Part shown: positions 30,207-39,238 of the stretch, piece by piece
Numbering within the stretch: position 1 is the first letter of the stretch
How the letters are laid out: each line of letters begins with the position of its first letter
Assembly: GCF_000426925.1 (NCBI RefSeq)
Contig: NZ_KE384716.1
Location: forward strand, 46,120-110,119
Length of the DNA stretch: 64,000 nucleotides
Direction: 5' to 3'
Source of the DNA: Dolichospermum circinale AWQC310F
GTDB lineage: Bacteria > Cyanobacteriota > Cyanobacteriia > Cyanobacteriales > Nostocaceae
Position numbers and translations under genes: made by a program
Notes under the pieces: generated by a model
Told to the model about the DNA's origin: nothing
Database searches by the model: none
What the model saw: only the letters and a program-made list of their open reading frames with translations

Positions 30207-30461
30207 CTAACTTCCATGTTTAGCAACTTCGGTATTATTAGAATTATGTTGTTGATCTTTTTGTTTTTCAGACTTGAATAGTCCGCGTACTCGTTTTAAG
30301 TGTGGTAAATTTTCTGATCTTTCTTCTATTACCTCTATCACTTCGGGAAGTAAATGTGCAACACCAAATAACTTTCCTGCATAAGATGTTTTCAGAAAAG
30401 CTTGTCTTTGAGCATGAGTCATTATCTCTTTTGACCCTGCCATTATTTCGTCACTACTCAT
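30207..30461 (-). CDS. small hypothetical protein, middle gene of the GNAT-like/PIN operon
   Basis: I do not recognise it. Starting at ATG 30461 gives 84 residues (MSSDEIMAGSKEIMTHAQ) and an 8-base overlap with the stop of the upstream gene, with GGGGAG 12 bases upstream. An earlier ATG at 30539, with GGAG upstream, would give 110 residues but overlap the previous gene by 86 bases. I prefer the shorter form. The protein is charged and helical with a Lys/Gln/Asn-rich tail. A small protein upstream of a PIN gene would fit an antitoxin or adaptor, but nothing in the sequence proves this. Confidence 0.6.
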   Translation of the reverse strand: MSSDEIMAGSKEIMTHAQRQAFLKTSYAGKLFGVAHLLPEVIEVIEERSENLPHLKRVRGLFKSEKQKDQQHNSNNTEVAKHGS

Positions 30462-31032
30462 ATCGCTTGGGTTCTCCCCATATTGTTTCATGTCGCTGAC
30501 AAAATTCTGCTGCTGCGGTTCGTGAAAATCTGAAGCCATATAAATCTTCTCCAGGTGTGCTACATGATAAACCAAGATACTCCATTTGTACCTTATCTCT
30601 ATAGTATGGCACAGCTTTATCCAAAGCATCTAGTATAATTAGCGGTGCTTCTGGTTTTGGTTCACAAAACTCGAAACCAACCTGTATTGCATACCAAATC
30701 AACCATTTACCAATAGGTTCAATTAATCTTGTAGCAACATCTCCTCGACTGGTAGGGTGTGCTTCTAAATTATTTATTTCCAGAAATATAGGGGGACTCG
30801 GATCAGGATAAGTATATGGATAAAGACTATATTTTATTAATCCCCAGATTTTATCATTATAAACAAGTTTAACTATATTTTGACAGTAAAAGGCTGTTTC
30901 ATTGCAAATATTTAACCAGTTACAAGACCAATTTGTGGGCATATCATCAATAGTTGCTGGAGAAATAAAAGCAACTTCCTCAGCGTTGGATTCAATTAAA
31001 ACTTTTACGTGATAACTTCCGATAGTAGTCAA
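30454..31032 (-). CDS. GNAT-like hypothetical protein, first gene of a three-gene operon
   Basis: The 192-residue soluble protein has a middle section (IWGLIKYSLYP...IFLEINNLEAHPTSRG...LIEPIGKWLIWYAIQVGF) with the strand-helix layout of acetyltransferase-like folds. The following LIILDALDKAVPYYRDKVQMEYLG resembles the last GNAT strands and helix. The canonical acetyl-CoA loop Q/RxxGxG/A appears only as SRGDVATRL. The assignment is by pattern and is tentative. It overlaps the small gene and leads the operon that ends with the PIN protein. Confidence 0.6.
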   Translation of the reverse strand: MTTIGSYHVKVLIESNAEEVAFISPATIDDMPTNWSCNWLNICNETAFYCQNIVKLVYNDKIWGLIKYSLYPYTYPDPSPPIFLEINNLEAHPTSRGDVATRLIEPIGKWLIWYAIQVGFEFCEPKPEAPLIILDALDKAVPYYRDKVQMEYLGLSCSTPGEDLYGFRFSRTAAAEFCQRHETIWGEPKRYE

Positions 31033-31526
31033 TTTGTTTTACACCCTTCTTACAATTACTTTACAATCTCAAAACTATACATTATTTTAAACTTACTTTA
31101 TCATTTGAGGGTGATCTTAATTATGAAATAATTTTAGAACCAGATCTAGAAGATGATTCTGGGCTTGCTTATTGGGAATTATTAATGCCAAATGAGCAAA
31201 TTTTAATAGTAGGACCGGGACTGTTTTGGGAATGTAAATCAATTCATGAACCTTATTAACCTGAATATCTAAATTCAGATCAAATCCCCAGATTGAAATA
31301 TAATTACTAAATATAATTACTAATTAAGATGGGTAACTGCGTATTCGTGTCTAGAATAAAACTTTGTACCTTAGCATCTTAGCGAAAAATAAAAATGCTA
31401 ACATCCTCAAGACAGATACCCACTCTCGGAAAATATGCCACAATGAAAGTAGAAACGTCTGTTAAAAAAACTTAACACCATTTTCTATTTTTAACTCCTG
31501 AACTCCTATTAGCAGGGGGTGGAACT
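31033..31526. other. 494-base region with a start-less coding-like fragment
   Basis: The gap between the divergent GNAT-like gene and the cobalamin-binding gene contains the fragment at 31080-31259. The rest is AT-rich leader. I looked for a cobalamin riboswitch before 31527 and saw no convincing B12 box. Confidence 0.5.
31080..31259 (+). pseudogene. coding-like fragment without a start codon
   Basis: A plus-strand frame open from 31029 to TAA 31259 reads like protein: KLTLSFEGDLNYEI, EPDLEDDSGLAYWELLMP, then IVGPGLFWECKSIHEPY. It has no ATG, GTG or TTG before the internal ATG near 31180. I do not recognise it. It may be the tail of a lost gene. Confidence 0.35.
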
Positions 31527-32459
31527 ATGATTAGTACAAATAACGATATCAGAATTGTTTCTTTAATTCCGAGTGCTACGGAAATTATCGCTAAACTGGG
31601 TTTATTTGATGCTATAGTAGGCAGGTCTCATGAATGTGACTATCCTCCAGAAATCGTAAATCGTCCAGTTTGTACTCAAGCACGTTTTAATGGTCATGCT
31701 AATAAGACTTCTGTTCATAATCAAGTCAATGATGTATTACAATCTGCTTTAAGTATTCACAAGATCAAAGTTGATGTTTTGGAGAAGTTGCACCCTACCC
31801 ACATTATCACTCAAGACCAATGTGATGCTTTTTCTGTTACTTTACCAGAAGTAGAAGCAGCAGTTGCCCAACTTACCCACAGTTCACCCCAAATTATATC
31901 TTTACAGCCTAACACATTACAAGATGTTTGGGGTGATATTGAGCGAGTTAGTCACACTTTTGGCGTAGATTCAGTACAAATACTGGATAACTTAGAAGCC
32001 CGTATTAAAATTTGCAAGCGCAAACTCCAGGGGCTTTCTAATGCAGAAATGCCGAGGGTAGCTTGTATTGAATGGACTGATCCTTTAATAGCTGCTGCAA
32101 ATTGGGTTCCTGAATTAATTAATTTAGCAGGGGGACAATCATTGTTCTGTTTGATGGGTAAACCCGCTGTTCATGTACAATGGGAAACACTAGTAGCTAG
32201 TAACCCAGATGTAATTATTTTCATGCCTTGTGGCTTTGATTTGCAACGGACTCAGCAACAAGCTGAATTATTAACTCAACGTCCAGAATGGAAAAAACTC
32301 CACGCTGTTCAAAGTGGAAGGGTTTTCATTACCGATGGTAATGCTTATTTTAACCGTCCTGGTCCACGATTGGTAGATTCTGTGGAGATATTAGCAGAAA
32401 TATTGCATCCTGATATCTTTGATTATGGTTATCAAGGTACTGGTTGGCAACCTTTGTAA
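31527..32459 (+). CDS. cobalamin-binding protein (BtuF-like fold, no signal peptide)
   Basis: This 310-residue protein of the helical-backbone metal/cobalamin receptor family has IVSLIPSATEII at the start, GRSHECDYPP, and the DPLIAAANWVPELINLAGG block. It resembles BtuF without an export signal, a form common in cyanobacteria and often annotated as cobalamin-binding. Without a signal peptide it should be cytoplasmic, so a role in cobalamin or corrinoid handling is plausible but untested. No BtuCD genes are adjacent. Start ATG 31527 follows a GGGGGTGG purine run. Confidence 0.82.
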   Translation: MISTNNDIRIVSLIPSATEIIAKLGLFDAIVGRSHECDYPPEIVNRPVCTQARFNGHANKTSVHNQVNDVLQSALSIHKIKVDVLEKLHPTHIITQDQCDAFSVTLPEVEAAVAQLTHSSPQIISLQPNTLQDVWGDIERVSHTFGVDSVQILDNLEARIKICKRKLQGLSNAEMPRVACIEWTDPLIAAANWVPELINLAGGQSLFCLMGKPAVHVQWETLVASNPDVIIFMPCGFDLQRTQQQAELLTQRPEWKKLHAVQSGRVFITDGNAYFNRPGPRLVDSVEILAEILHPDIFDYGYQGTGWQPL

Positions 32460-32577
32460 GCAGTGTGCAAATAACTTGACCATAGGTAGGAATTTGATAA
32501 TATCTTAGACGTTGTTTTGCGTTATTATTATTGTTGTTTCGCGCAAAGACGCAAAGTTTGAGATATTCAATTCTTAC

Positions 32578-34092
32578 CTATTTACTTGTGTTATTTCGAG
32601 TATATCTGTGTTTGACTCCTATGGGAAAATATTCAAGATCACCAATGGGTTTTAATTCTACCAAGGGGGTTTGATATTGGGGGGGAACATAATTAGCAAA
32701 TTCACTATTCAGACGTAATAATTGGGTCAAAATAGAGTTAGTAATAGATGATTTTTTCTGTTCTTGATCTTCTATTCCTGGTGCTAGTTCGACGACTACA
32801 GATAAAAAGCGGTTTTTGTCTAAATCTTCCTTTATTTGTAATACAAATTTACCCGTTACCCATTCTCTAATAATTGGTTGTTCCAACCCTACTGTAATAT
32901 TTTCTGGGTAGATATTTGCGCCAAAATAGGAAACTGTAAAGTTAGAACGTCCGAAAACATAGACAAAAGGTAACTGATTAATTCCGCGATTATTTTCTAA
33001 TTCTGTGAGAGGATTAAAACCCCAATTTGCTAAAAATTCTAGCATTTCTGGATAGGAAATTAAACCCCCATGATCAAGAATACTATATCTAATTAAAGGA
33101 ACTCCATTATCCCCAGAAAATAGCAGATTTCCCTCTTCAACTTCAAAAAAACGACTGCTAGGATCATATTGGACTAAAGTAGGTAAACGGGACTCTCCAA
33201 ATAATGCTTTGGCTGCTGCGGGAGTACGCGCTAAAAACCGTCGAATACATATACTTAAAGGGGTTTCATTTCCTAAAACTCCCGCGTCTGCTGTTCCATA
33301 CAAAGAAGCAAAATCATCACAGGGATTTTCAGAACCCATTCTTTCAGCGACTAAATTTCGCCATTCTTCACTAAATACTTCTCCGGCCATTACCAATTTA
33401 ATATTATATTGTTTCCATCGCATTCCTTGAGCAAGACCCGTATCAATGACATCTTTTAAAAATGGTGGATATCCTAATAATACAACTTGCTGAAAGTTAG
33501 CTCCTAATTCCTGGACAATTCGCAAAATTTCCGGTTTATTATTACCTGGAGTAATGACGGTCAGGGGATAACCTTTAGCAGCTAAATAACGACAACAATT
33601 AGTAGTAAACATTCCTCCTACCCAAGTTCCCAAGGAAAAACAAATTACGGCTAAAGTAGTTTGAGAATCTGCGTAGAAACTATTATGAAAAATTTGCTCA
33701 AAGCGGGTTGCTATGTGTAATTCATCTGTTAAAAAACGCGGCCAAAATGTTGATTTTCCTGTAGAACCGGAGGAAGCAGCTATAAAATCACAGTTTTCTA
33801 TTTTTCCATGATAACACAATTGAGATACAGGATATTTTGCTATATAATTCTCCTTATTAATTTTCGGTATTTTCTGAAAATCAGCCAAAGTTTGAATATT
33901 ATCTGGTTTAATTCCGGCTTTTGCCAAAAATTCTTGATATGCAGGTACATTAGCTGCGACTTTCTGAAAGAATTTGATCACAGTTATTTCTAGATCATGA
34001 TCGGGATAAAGTTGCAGTTTTTCCTCTAAAGGAAGAGATATAAAGTTGGTGAGTTCTTGAATTATATTTTGGGTTTCTGTTGGGGATTTCAT
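32578..34092 (-). CDS. PaaK-like adenylate-forming enzyme
   Basis: The 504-residue protein has the AMP-binding P-loop SSGSTGKS at 107-114, a YGTADAGVLG motif in the adenylate site, and FGRSNFTVSYFGANIYPENI near the C-terminal lobe. This pattern matches phenylacetate-CoA ligase relatives, which activate carboxylic acids as adenylates. The C-terminal lobe is short and divergent, so the acceptor may not be CoA. No phenylacetate genes are nearby and the substrate is unknown. Start ATG 34092. Confidence 0.8.
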   Translation of the reverse strand: MKSPTETQNIIQELTNFISLPLEEKLQLYPDHDLEITVIKFFQKVAANVPAYQEFLAKAGIKPDNIQTLADFQKIPKINKENYIAKYPVSQLCYHGKIENCDFIAASSGSTGKSTFWPRFLTDELHIATRFEQIFHNSFYADSQTTLAVICFSLGTWVGGMFTTNCCRYLAAKGYPLTVITPGNNKPEILRIVQELGANFQQVVLLGYPPFLKDVIDTGLAQGMRWKQYNIKLVMAGEVFSEEWRNLVAERMGSENPCDDFASLYGTADAGVLGNETPLSICIRRFLARTPAAAKALFGESRLPTLVQYDPSSRFFEVEEGNLLFSGDNGVPLIRYSILDHGGLISYPEMLEFLANWGFNPLTELENNRGINQLPFVYVFGRSNFTVSYFGANIYPENITVGLEQPIIREWVTGKFVLQIKEDLDKNRFLSVVVELAPGIEDQEQKKSSITNSILTQLLRLNSEFANYVPPQYQTPLVELKPIGDLEYFPIGVKHRYTRNNTSK

Positions 34093-34665
34093 AATTTATC
34101 TCAGGTAAAAACTATGGTGTTGACTAGATTTATTTAATTTATCTTTATTATCTCGAAAATAGACTGGTAATCATACCATCTTCCCGTAAAACTGCGTCAA
34201 ATTTTTTGGAAATTTTCTTTCCTGTCTTTGTGTCCTCTGTGTCCTCTGTGGTTCGTTGATCTTAAATTTCCAATATATTTTATATCTTTAAATAAAGACC
34301 AAAGAACGCAGGTAATTTTCGGGTAATTTTAATTAGTATTAAGTTTTTGATATTTATAGGACTTACGCAAGATTCATGGAATAACGAACCACTCCAGGCA
34401 CAGAGGTCACGGAGAAATGAGGATTTGAGAGATATTTTGCGTAAGTCCTGATTTAGACAGCTAGACCTAATGATTCTAATTAAAATAGAACAAAAATCTT
34501 GAAATGTCAACCCTAAAAATAGATATTTACTCAAAATTACGGAATATTACTAATTGTTAATATTTATAATGGATTTTTTATTTTCATACTCCGTGAACAA
34601 ACATTGCGTAAATCCTTTTGGTGATGTTGTATAACTTGATTAGACTTAATTTATCTCGTAGTATT
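34093..34665. other. 573-base intergenic region with MITE-like element
   Basis: It contains the TCCTCTGTGTCCTCTGTGG repeat near 34225-34253 and the inverted-repeat element at 34358-34449. The last 200 bases presumably hold the promoter of the kinase gene. No open frame is convincing. Confidence 0.6.
34358..34449. mobile_element. MITE-like element, 92 bases with perfect 13-base terminal inverted repeats
   Basis: AGGACTTACGCAA at 34358-34370 is exactly repeated in inverted form as TTGCGTAAGTCCT at 34437-34449. The interior holds a decayed copy of the CAGAGG repeat and no reading frame. Size and structure fit a non-autonomous miniature element, and related AGGACTTACGCA ends are frequent in Nostocales genomes. 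I see no clear target-site duplication beyond AT-rich flanks. Confidence 0.8.
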
Positions 34666-36369
34666 ATGCAAGTATATTGCAGTCAAAAACACGCAAATAA
34701 TGCTAATCACCATTTTTGTACTGTCTGCGGTGAATCACTACCCTTGACTGTGGGGCAAGTTATTGATAATCGTTATGAAATTGGGCGTATATTGGGACAA
34801 GGTGGCTTTGGACGCAGTTATCTGGCGGTTGATAGGCAAAAATATCGGAAAATCTGCGTTTTAAAGGAATTTGCGCCTCAAGTTGTCAAACCCCAGGATT
34901 TACAAAAGGCCAAGGAGTTGTTTGTACGGGAAGCCAGTGTCCTGGAAAAAATCCAACATCCCCAAATTCCTCATTTTCACTCTTCCTTTCAAGCTAAAAT
35001 TGGTACTAAGGATTTTTTCTTTTTGGTGCAAGATTACATTGAGGGTGATAATTATGACCAATTATTGGCACAGCGTCAAAATCAGGGAAAGTCTTTTAGT
35101 GAGGAAGAAGTTATTAATTTACTGCACAATATTCTCCCAGTGCTGGCTTATATTCATAGTTTGGATATTGTTCACCGCGATATTTCCCCGGATAATTTGA
35201 TTTTACGCCAAAGTGATAATTTACCCGTGTTGATTGATTTCGGGGGTGTGAAACAGTTACCAGCTTATCAAGGGTTTTTGCGGACAAACTTGGCGGCAAA
35301 TAGAACATTGTTAGGTAAAAAAGGCTACGCACCAGAGGAGCAGTTACTTCAAGGAAAGGTATATAAAAGTAGTGATTTTTACTCTTTGGCGGTAACAGCT
35401 TTAGTGCTAATTACGGGGAAACAACCAAATTTACTTTATGATGGTTTTCATGGGGTTTGGCTTTGGGGTAAGGAAATTAAGGTGAGTCCCAAGTTAGAGA
35501 CTGTGTTAAGAAAGATGTTAGCCTATAAGCCCAGCGATCGCTATCAAAAGGCTGAACAAGTTATTAAAGATTTACCTTTGGCATCTATAGCATCTGGGGG
35601 GCAAACTATGATAAATTCTCACAATCATCCCCATCCTGATGTGACTAAGCTAAAAACCCAAATAGTCGCACCAGGTATAAAAAAAGTTCGTACTATTGGT
35701 GGTAGCTTCCACAATCAGACGACATTATTTGTACAGAAAATACCTATGCCCGTATGGTTACGTCCTTTTACTGTTAGCTTGATGATGACAACGGGGGTGT
35801 TATTAACGAGTGTGGGTATGTTCGCTTTGGGAAATTTTGCGGTGAAGGAGATATCATCAATTACATTTCCTGAATTTGCAGTTCCTAAGATACCTGCTAT
35901 TAATAATTCTGGGGGTGGAAAAAATAGTAAACGCAGTATTCAAGAGGTTTTGAGTCGTCTCAAAGAATTAGAAATTTCTGGGGTATTTTTCACCAATACA
36001 GTTAATGAGATTTTCTATATGCAAAATCCGAATTTGAGGGGACGGAAATTAACGGAAAAACCAGAAGATGCTGCTTTACGGGAACAATGGAATAACATTG
36101 CTAATCAGTTATTAAATAACTTGGAAAAAGCAAATTTAAGTCAGACAGCTAGACGGAAAATAGGTAGTTATAGTCAACAAGATTCCCAACGATGGGAACA
36201 ACTAGCTAAAGCAGGTAAACTGGGTAAATATAAATCTTTCCCAGATTTACGCACGGACACATATCGAACCTTTGAACCCTTGTTTCCTGGTCAAAAACGC
36301 GGTCAACTAAATCAAAAAACTTTTTTACAAATTTGGTATGCGATCGCATCTGATAAAATTGCTAGTTAA
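34666..36369 (+). CDS. 4-Cys serine/threonine protein kinase, membrane-anchored
   Basis: A zinc-ribbon-like N-terminus (C5, C18, C21) precedes a Hanks-type kinase domain (about 37-315). The glycine loop is GQGGFG, ATP lysine K67, E89, catalytic D172 in HRDISPDN and metal D191 in DFG. All catalytic residues are present. One membrane helix (about 365-395) leads to an outside domain of about 150 residues (FTNTVNEIFYMQNPNLRGRKL...FLQIWYAIASDKI). I chose ATG 34666 because the paralogue downstream begins at the same point. The frame extends to TTG 34618. It probably phosphorylates cytoplasmic targets in response to an extracytoplasmic cue. Confidence 0.9.
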   Translation: MQVYCSQKHANNANHHFCTVCGESLPLTVGQVIDNRYEIGRILGQGGFGRSYLAVDRQKYRKICVLKEFAPQVVKPQDLQKAKELFVREASVLEKIQHPQIPHFHSSFQAKIGTKDFFFLVQDYIEGDNYDQLLAQRQNQGKSFSEEEVINLLHNILPVLAYIHSLDIVHRDISPDNLILRQSDNLPVLIDFGGVKQLPAYQGFLRTNLAANRTLLGKKGYAPEEQLLQGKVYKSSDFYSLAVTALVLITGKQPNLLYDGFHGVWLWGKEIKVSPKLETVLRKMLAYKPSDRYQKAEQVIKDLPLASIASGGQTMINSHNHPHPDVTKLKTQIVAPGIKKVRTIGGSFHNQTTLFVQKIPMPVWLRPFTVSLMMTTGVLLTSVGMFALGNFAVKEISSITFPEFAVPKIPAINNSGGGKNSKRSIQEVLSRLKELEISGVFFTNTVNEIFYMQNPNLRGRKLTEKPEDAALREQWNNIANQLLNNLEKANLSQTARRKIGSYSQQDSQRWEQLAKAGKLGKYKSFPDLRTDTYRTFEPLFPGQKRGQLNQKTFLQIWYAIASDKIAS

Positions 36370-36519
36370 ATTGGGGTTAAAAACCGCTTTACACAGGTAA
36401 AAACCACCTAAATCGGTTTTAAACTCCTAATTTTTCCTGAGTCCGCCGCTGCGGACATTGTTTGTATAGCCGCGACTTCTAATCGCTAAGTCTCTAAGTT
36501 GACAATTGATAAATGACAA

Positions 36520-38607
36520 ATGAATAATCTTTATTGTTCTCAAGGACATCAAAATCCCGCTGGTAGTAGCTTTTGTCGTCAATGTGGAGAGAAAATTACC
36601 AATATACCAACATCTGTAAATCACCATATTCAACCAGGTCAAATTTTAGGCGATCGCTATGCTATAATTCGGCAAATTGGCCAAGGAGGATTTGGCCGGA
36701 CTTATTTAGCCGCAGATATTAACCGCTTTCAAGAAAATTGTGTTTTAAAAGAATTTTCTCCCCAAATACAAACTCCTGATGTTGTCCAAAAAGCAGCGGA
36801 ACTTTTTCAAAGAGAAGCAAGTGTTCTTTATAAATTACAACATTCCCAAATTCCTAGATTTCGGGAATTATTACCAATTAATTTACAAGGTAAAGAAAGT
36901 CTTTTTTTAATTCAAGATTATGTAGATGGTGAAACTTATAATTCTTTATTAAAACATCGTCAACAACGCGGTTTAAAATTTACAGAAACAGAAATTCGTC
37001 AACTATTACAGCAAATTTTACCAGTTCTGGAATATATTCACTCTCTTGGTGTCATTCATCGTGATATTTCTCCTGATAATTTAATGTTGAGAAATGGTGA
37101 TCAATTACCAGTTTTAATTGATTTTGGTGGCGTGAAACAAGTAGCCGCAAATGCCGCTTCTCAATATTATCAAACAGGGGCAAAAACACCTTCTCCCAGT
37201 GAAACTTTGTTGGGAAAAATAGGATTTGCCCCACCAGAACAAATGCAAACGGGTATAGTATCTGCCCAAAGTGACTTATATGCTTTAGCTGCCACTATGT
37301 TAGTTTTACTGACAGGTAAACAACCACAAGAATTAATTGATACTTATAATCTGAGTTGGCAATGGCGACGGGAAGTTAGCTTAAGTGTTGCATTGGGGCA
37401 AATTATTGATAAAATGTTATCACCAATTGCCAGTAATCGCTATCAAACCGCCAGTCAAGTTCTGCAAGCCCTTAATCCTCAACCTATTAACTATCCGCAA
37501 ACTCAACCCCCCACCGCCGCAACTATCGCTTTTTCTCCCCCGAAAACCCCAGTTTCCCCACCTAAAATTACTCCCACTGCTCCTCAACCGAGTATTTGGA
37601 CGGGAACAAATGTTTTTATAATTACTTTTACTGTAATTATCAGCGGTGGATTACTTACGTGGAGATTTAAAAACCGCAGTTATAATTTCAACGCAAGTCA
37701 CCCAATAATTACATCTAACTCCAATTCTAGGGAATCAGTAAAACCAGAAGTTAATTTTTCACCAGCGGAAAAACAACGTAAACAAAAATTAAGCGATCGC
37801 CGTGAAGAATTAGACATAAATTATAACTTCTATGTTACAATTACAAACGATTTATTTTGGGCAAAATACCCCAGTTTAAAAGGGCGTATTCTGAGCGATA
37901 GTCCAGAAGATGAGAAGTTACGCGCAAAATGGGATCAAACCGCCGCTGAAGTTCTAGAAAAGCTGTCAGAACTCAGTTCTGAATCCCGTAGTCAACTAGG
38001 AACTTATACATTATCAGTCCTCACTAACTGGAAAGCCGAAGTTAATAAAATTAACGTTGCTAGTCGTTCTTTGTATGATTTGGGGGATGTTGCTTTTTTC
38101 AGTAAATTTCCTGAACAAAGGGGTAAAAATTTTATTAAACAACCCATCGGACAAGTTTGGTATGGATTTGTCAACGATCAACTTAACGCCATTCTTGATA
38201 GAAGCGCATTTCAAAGATTAGTCTTTCCTGAAAGTGCTACCGCTAAAACAGTGAGTGGGAGTCTCAAACCAGGAAGAGGTAAAGTTTTCATTGCTGGACT
38301 AACCAAAAATCAAAATTTAGAAGTTAAACTAGAAGCAAATTCAAAAGTTTTAATATCAATTTATTCTCCTACTGGAAAAATCAAATTTTTAGAAGATTCT
38401 CAAGAAAGAAGTATATCTAATACATTACCAGAAACAGGATTTTATGAATTTGTGGTTGTTTCCACAGCCTCAGAAACCCTAAATTATCAACTAACTATCA
38501 TAGCAGAAAATCCCCCAGAACCAGAGCCAACACCCACAGAAACCCCGACAGAAGAACCTACACCCATAGAAACCCTGACAGAAACCCCAAACCCTGAGAA
38601 TAATTGA
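36520..38607 (+). CDS. 4-Cys serine/threonine protein kinase with extra C-terminal beta domain
   Basis: This tandem paralogue of the kinase at 34666 has 695 residues. The zinc ribbon is C6/C19/C22, the kinase glycine loop GQGGFG, K77, HRDISPDN and DFG. A Pro-rich linker (about 325-360) and a membrane helix near 362-385 follow. The outer domain matches that of the first kinase (FYVTITNDLFWAKYPSLKGRIL...IGQVWYGFVNDQL). It adds a PPC-like beta domain (about 565-660) and a Pro/Thr/Glu-rich tail of tandem PTPTET-like repeats. The gap between the two genes is 150 bases. Confidence 0.9.
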   Translation: MNNLYCSQGHQNPAGSSFCRQCGEKITNIPTSVNHHIQPGQILGDRYAIIRQIGQGGFGRTYLAADINRFQENCVLKEFSPQIQTPDVVQKAAELFQREASVLYKLQHSQIPRFRELLPINLQGKESLFLIQDYVDGETYNSLLKHRQQRGLKFTETEIRQLLQQILPVLEYIHSLGVIHRDISPDNLMLRNGDQLPVLIDFGGVKQVAANAASQYYQTGAKTPSPSETLLGKIGFAPPEQMQTGIVSAQSDLYALAATMLVLLTGKQPQELIDTYNLSWQWRREVSLSVALGQIIDKMLSPIASNRYQTASQVLQALNPQPINYPQTQPPTAATIAFSPPKTPVSPPKITPTAPQPSIWTGTNVFIITFTVIISGGLLTWRFKNRSYNFNASHPIITSNSNSRESVKPEVNFSPAEKQRKQKLSDRREELDINYNFYVTITNDLFWAKYPSLKGRILSDSPEDEKLRAKWDQTAAEVLEKLSELSSESRSQLGTYTLSVLTNWKAEVNKINVASRSLYDLGDVAFFSKFPEQRGKNFIKQPIGQVWYGFVNDQLNAILDRSAFQRLVFPESATAKTVSGSLKPGRGKVFIAGLTKNQNLEVKLEANSKVLISIYSPTGKIKFLEDSQERSISNTLPETGFYEFVVVSTASETLNYQLTIIAENPPEPEPTPTETPTEEPTPIETLTETPNPENN

Positions 38608-38677
38608 AAAGTTTATAGCATTTCCGATCTTAGTTAGGTATAGAAATCAGGAAGTCAACCGTAAATAAATTTGTACC

Positions 38678-39238
38678 TCAAGACTGAATAATTTTTTTGA
38701 TTGAATTAATAAAATGATAAAAACTGGGGGAGCGTGGGTTTTCAAGGTTCAAATAAGGTGCTATTATTCGTGAACCGTTGATTTTCTGGTATTCAGGTAC
38801 AAGGGATTTTAATTCTTTAGATGGACTTTCAATATGATCAGGATTGCGGAATTTATTTTTATTTTGCAGTGATGAAATATTGTTTTTATTATAAGCTTTT
38901 TCTACCGCTGCTAAATCAGCAAGATACCAGCTTTCCAATTCACGACAAGCAATACGCACAATAGATTGACATTTATTTGCATCTTTACATTTTTGTTGCA
39001 GATTTGTTTTAATAACTTGACAATCTCCAGAATCCTGATCACGCAAAATTATAAATTTTGCATGAGGATTGTTATATCCTTGAAGTTTTCGTATTATCTG
39101 CTTTTCCATATCTTGTTTACCTTCAAAAACAATATAGCGAACAACTATATCTTTTATTTCTACAATAATCTTAGGTAAAATACCTTCAATCATTGCTTTC
39201 GCAGATGGTTCTTCTAGCAAGAAAACAAGCTCTATCAT
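38678..39238 (-). CDS. DUF4276 family protein (TOPRIM-like), partner of the upstream ATPase
   Basis: This 186-residue soluble protein has an early acidic LLEEPSAKAMIEGIL, a central ILRDQDSGDC (DxD), and the family block CRELESWYLADL. DUF4276 proteins are TOPRIM-like and commonly paired with AAA ATPases. The start codon overlaps the ATPase stop as ATGA, so translation is coupled. The layout is reminiscent of two-gene OLD or PARIS-type defence systems (ATPase + TOPRIM nuclease), though PARIS uses DUF4435. A role in defence is inference from architecture. Confidence 0.8.
   Translation of the reverse strand: MIELVFLLEEPSAKAMIEGILPKIIVEIKDIVVRYIVFEGKQDMEKQIIRKLQGYNNPHAKFIILRDQDSGDCQVIKTNLQQKCKDANKCQSIVRIACRELESWYLADLAAVEKAYNKNNISSLQNKNKFRNPDHIESPSKELKSLVPEYQKINGSRIIAPYLNLENPRSPSFYHFINSIKKIIQS

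Noticed and set aside
31260-31526. Cobalamin riboswitch before the cobalamin-binding gene
   Set aside because: I could not find the conserved B12-box or the expected stems. A covariance-model search would decide.
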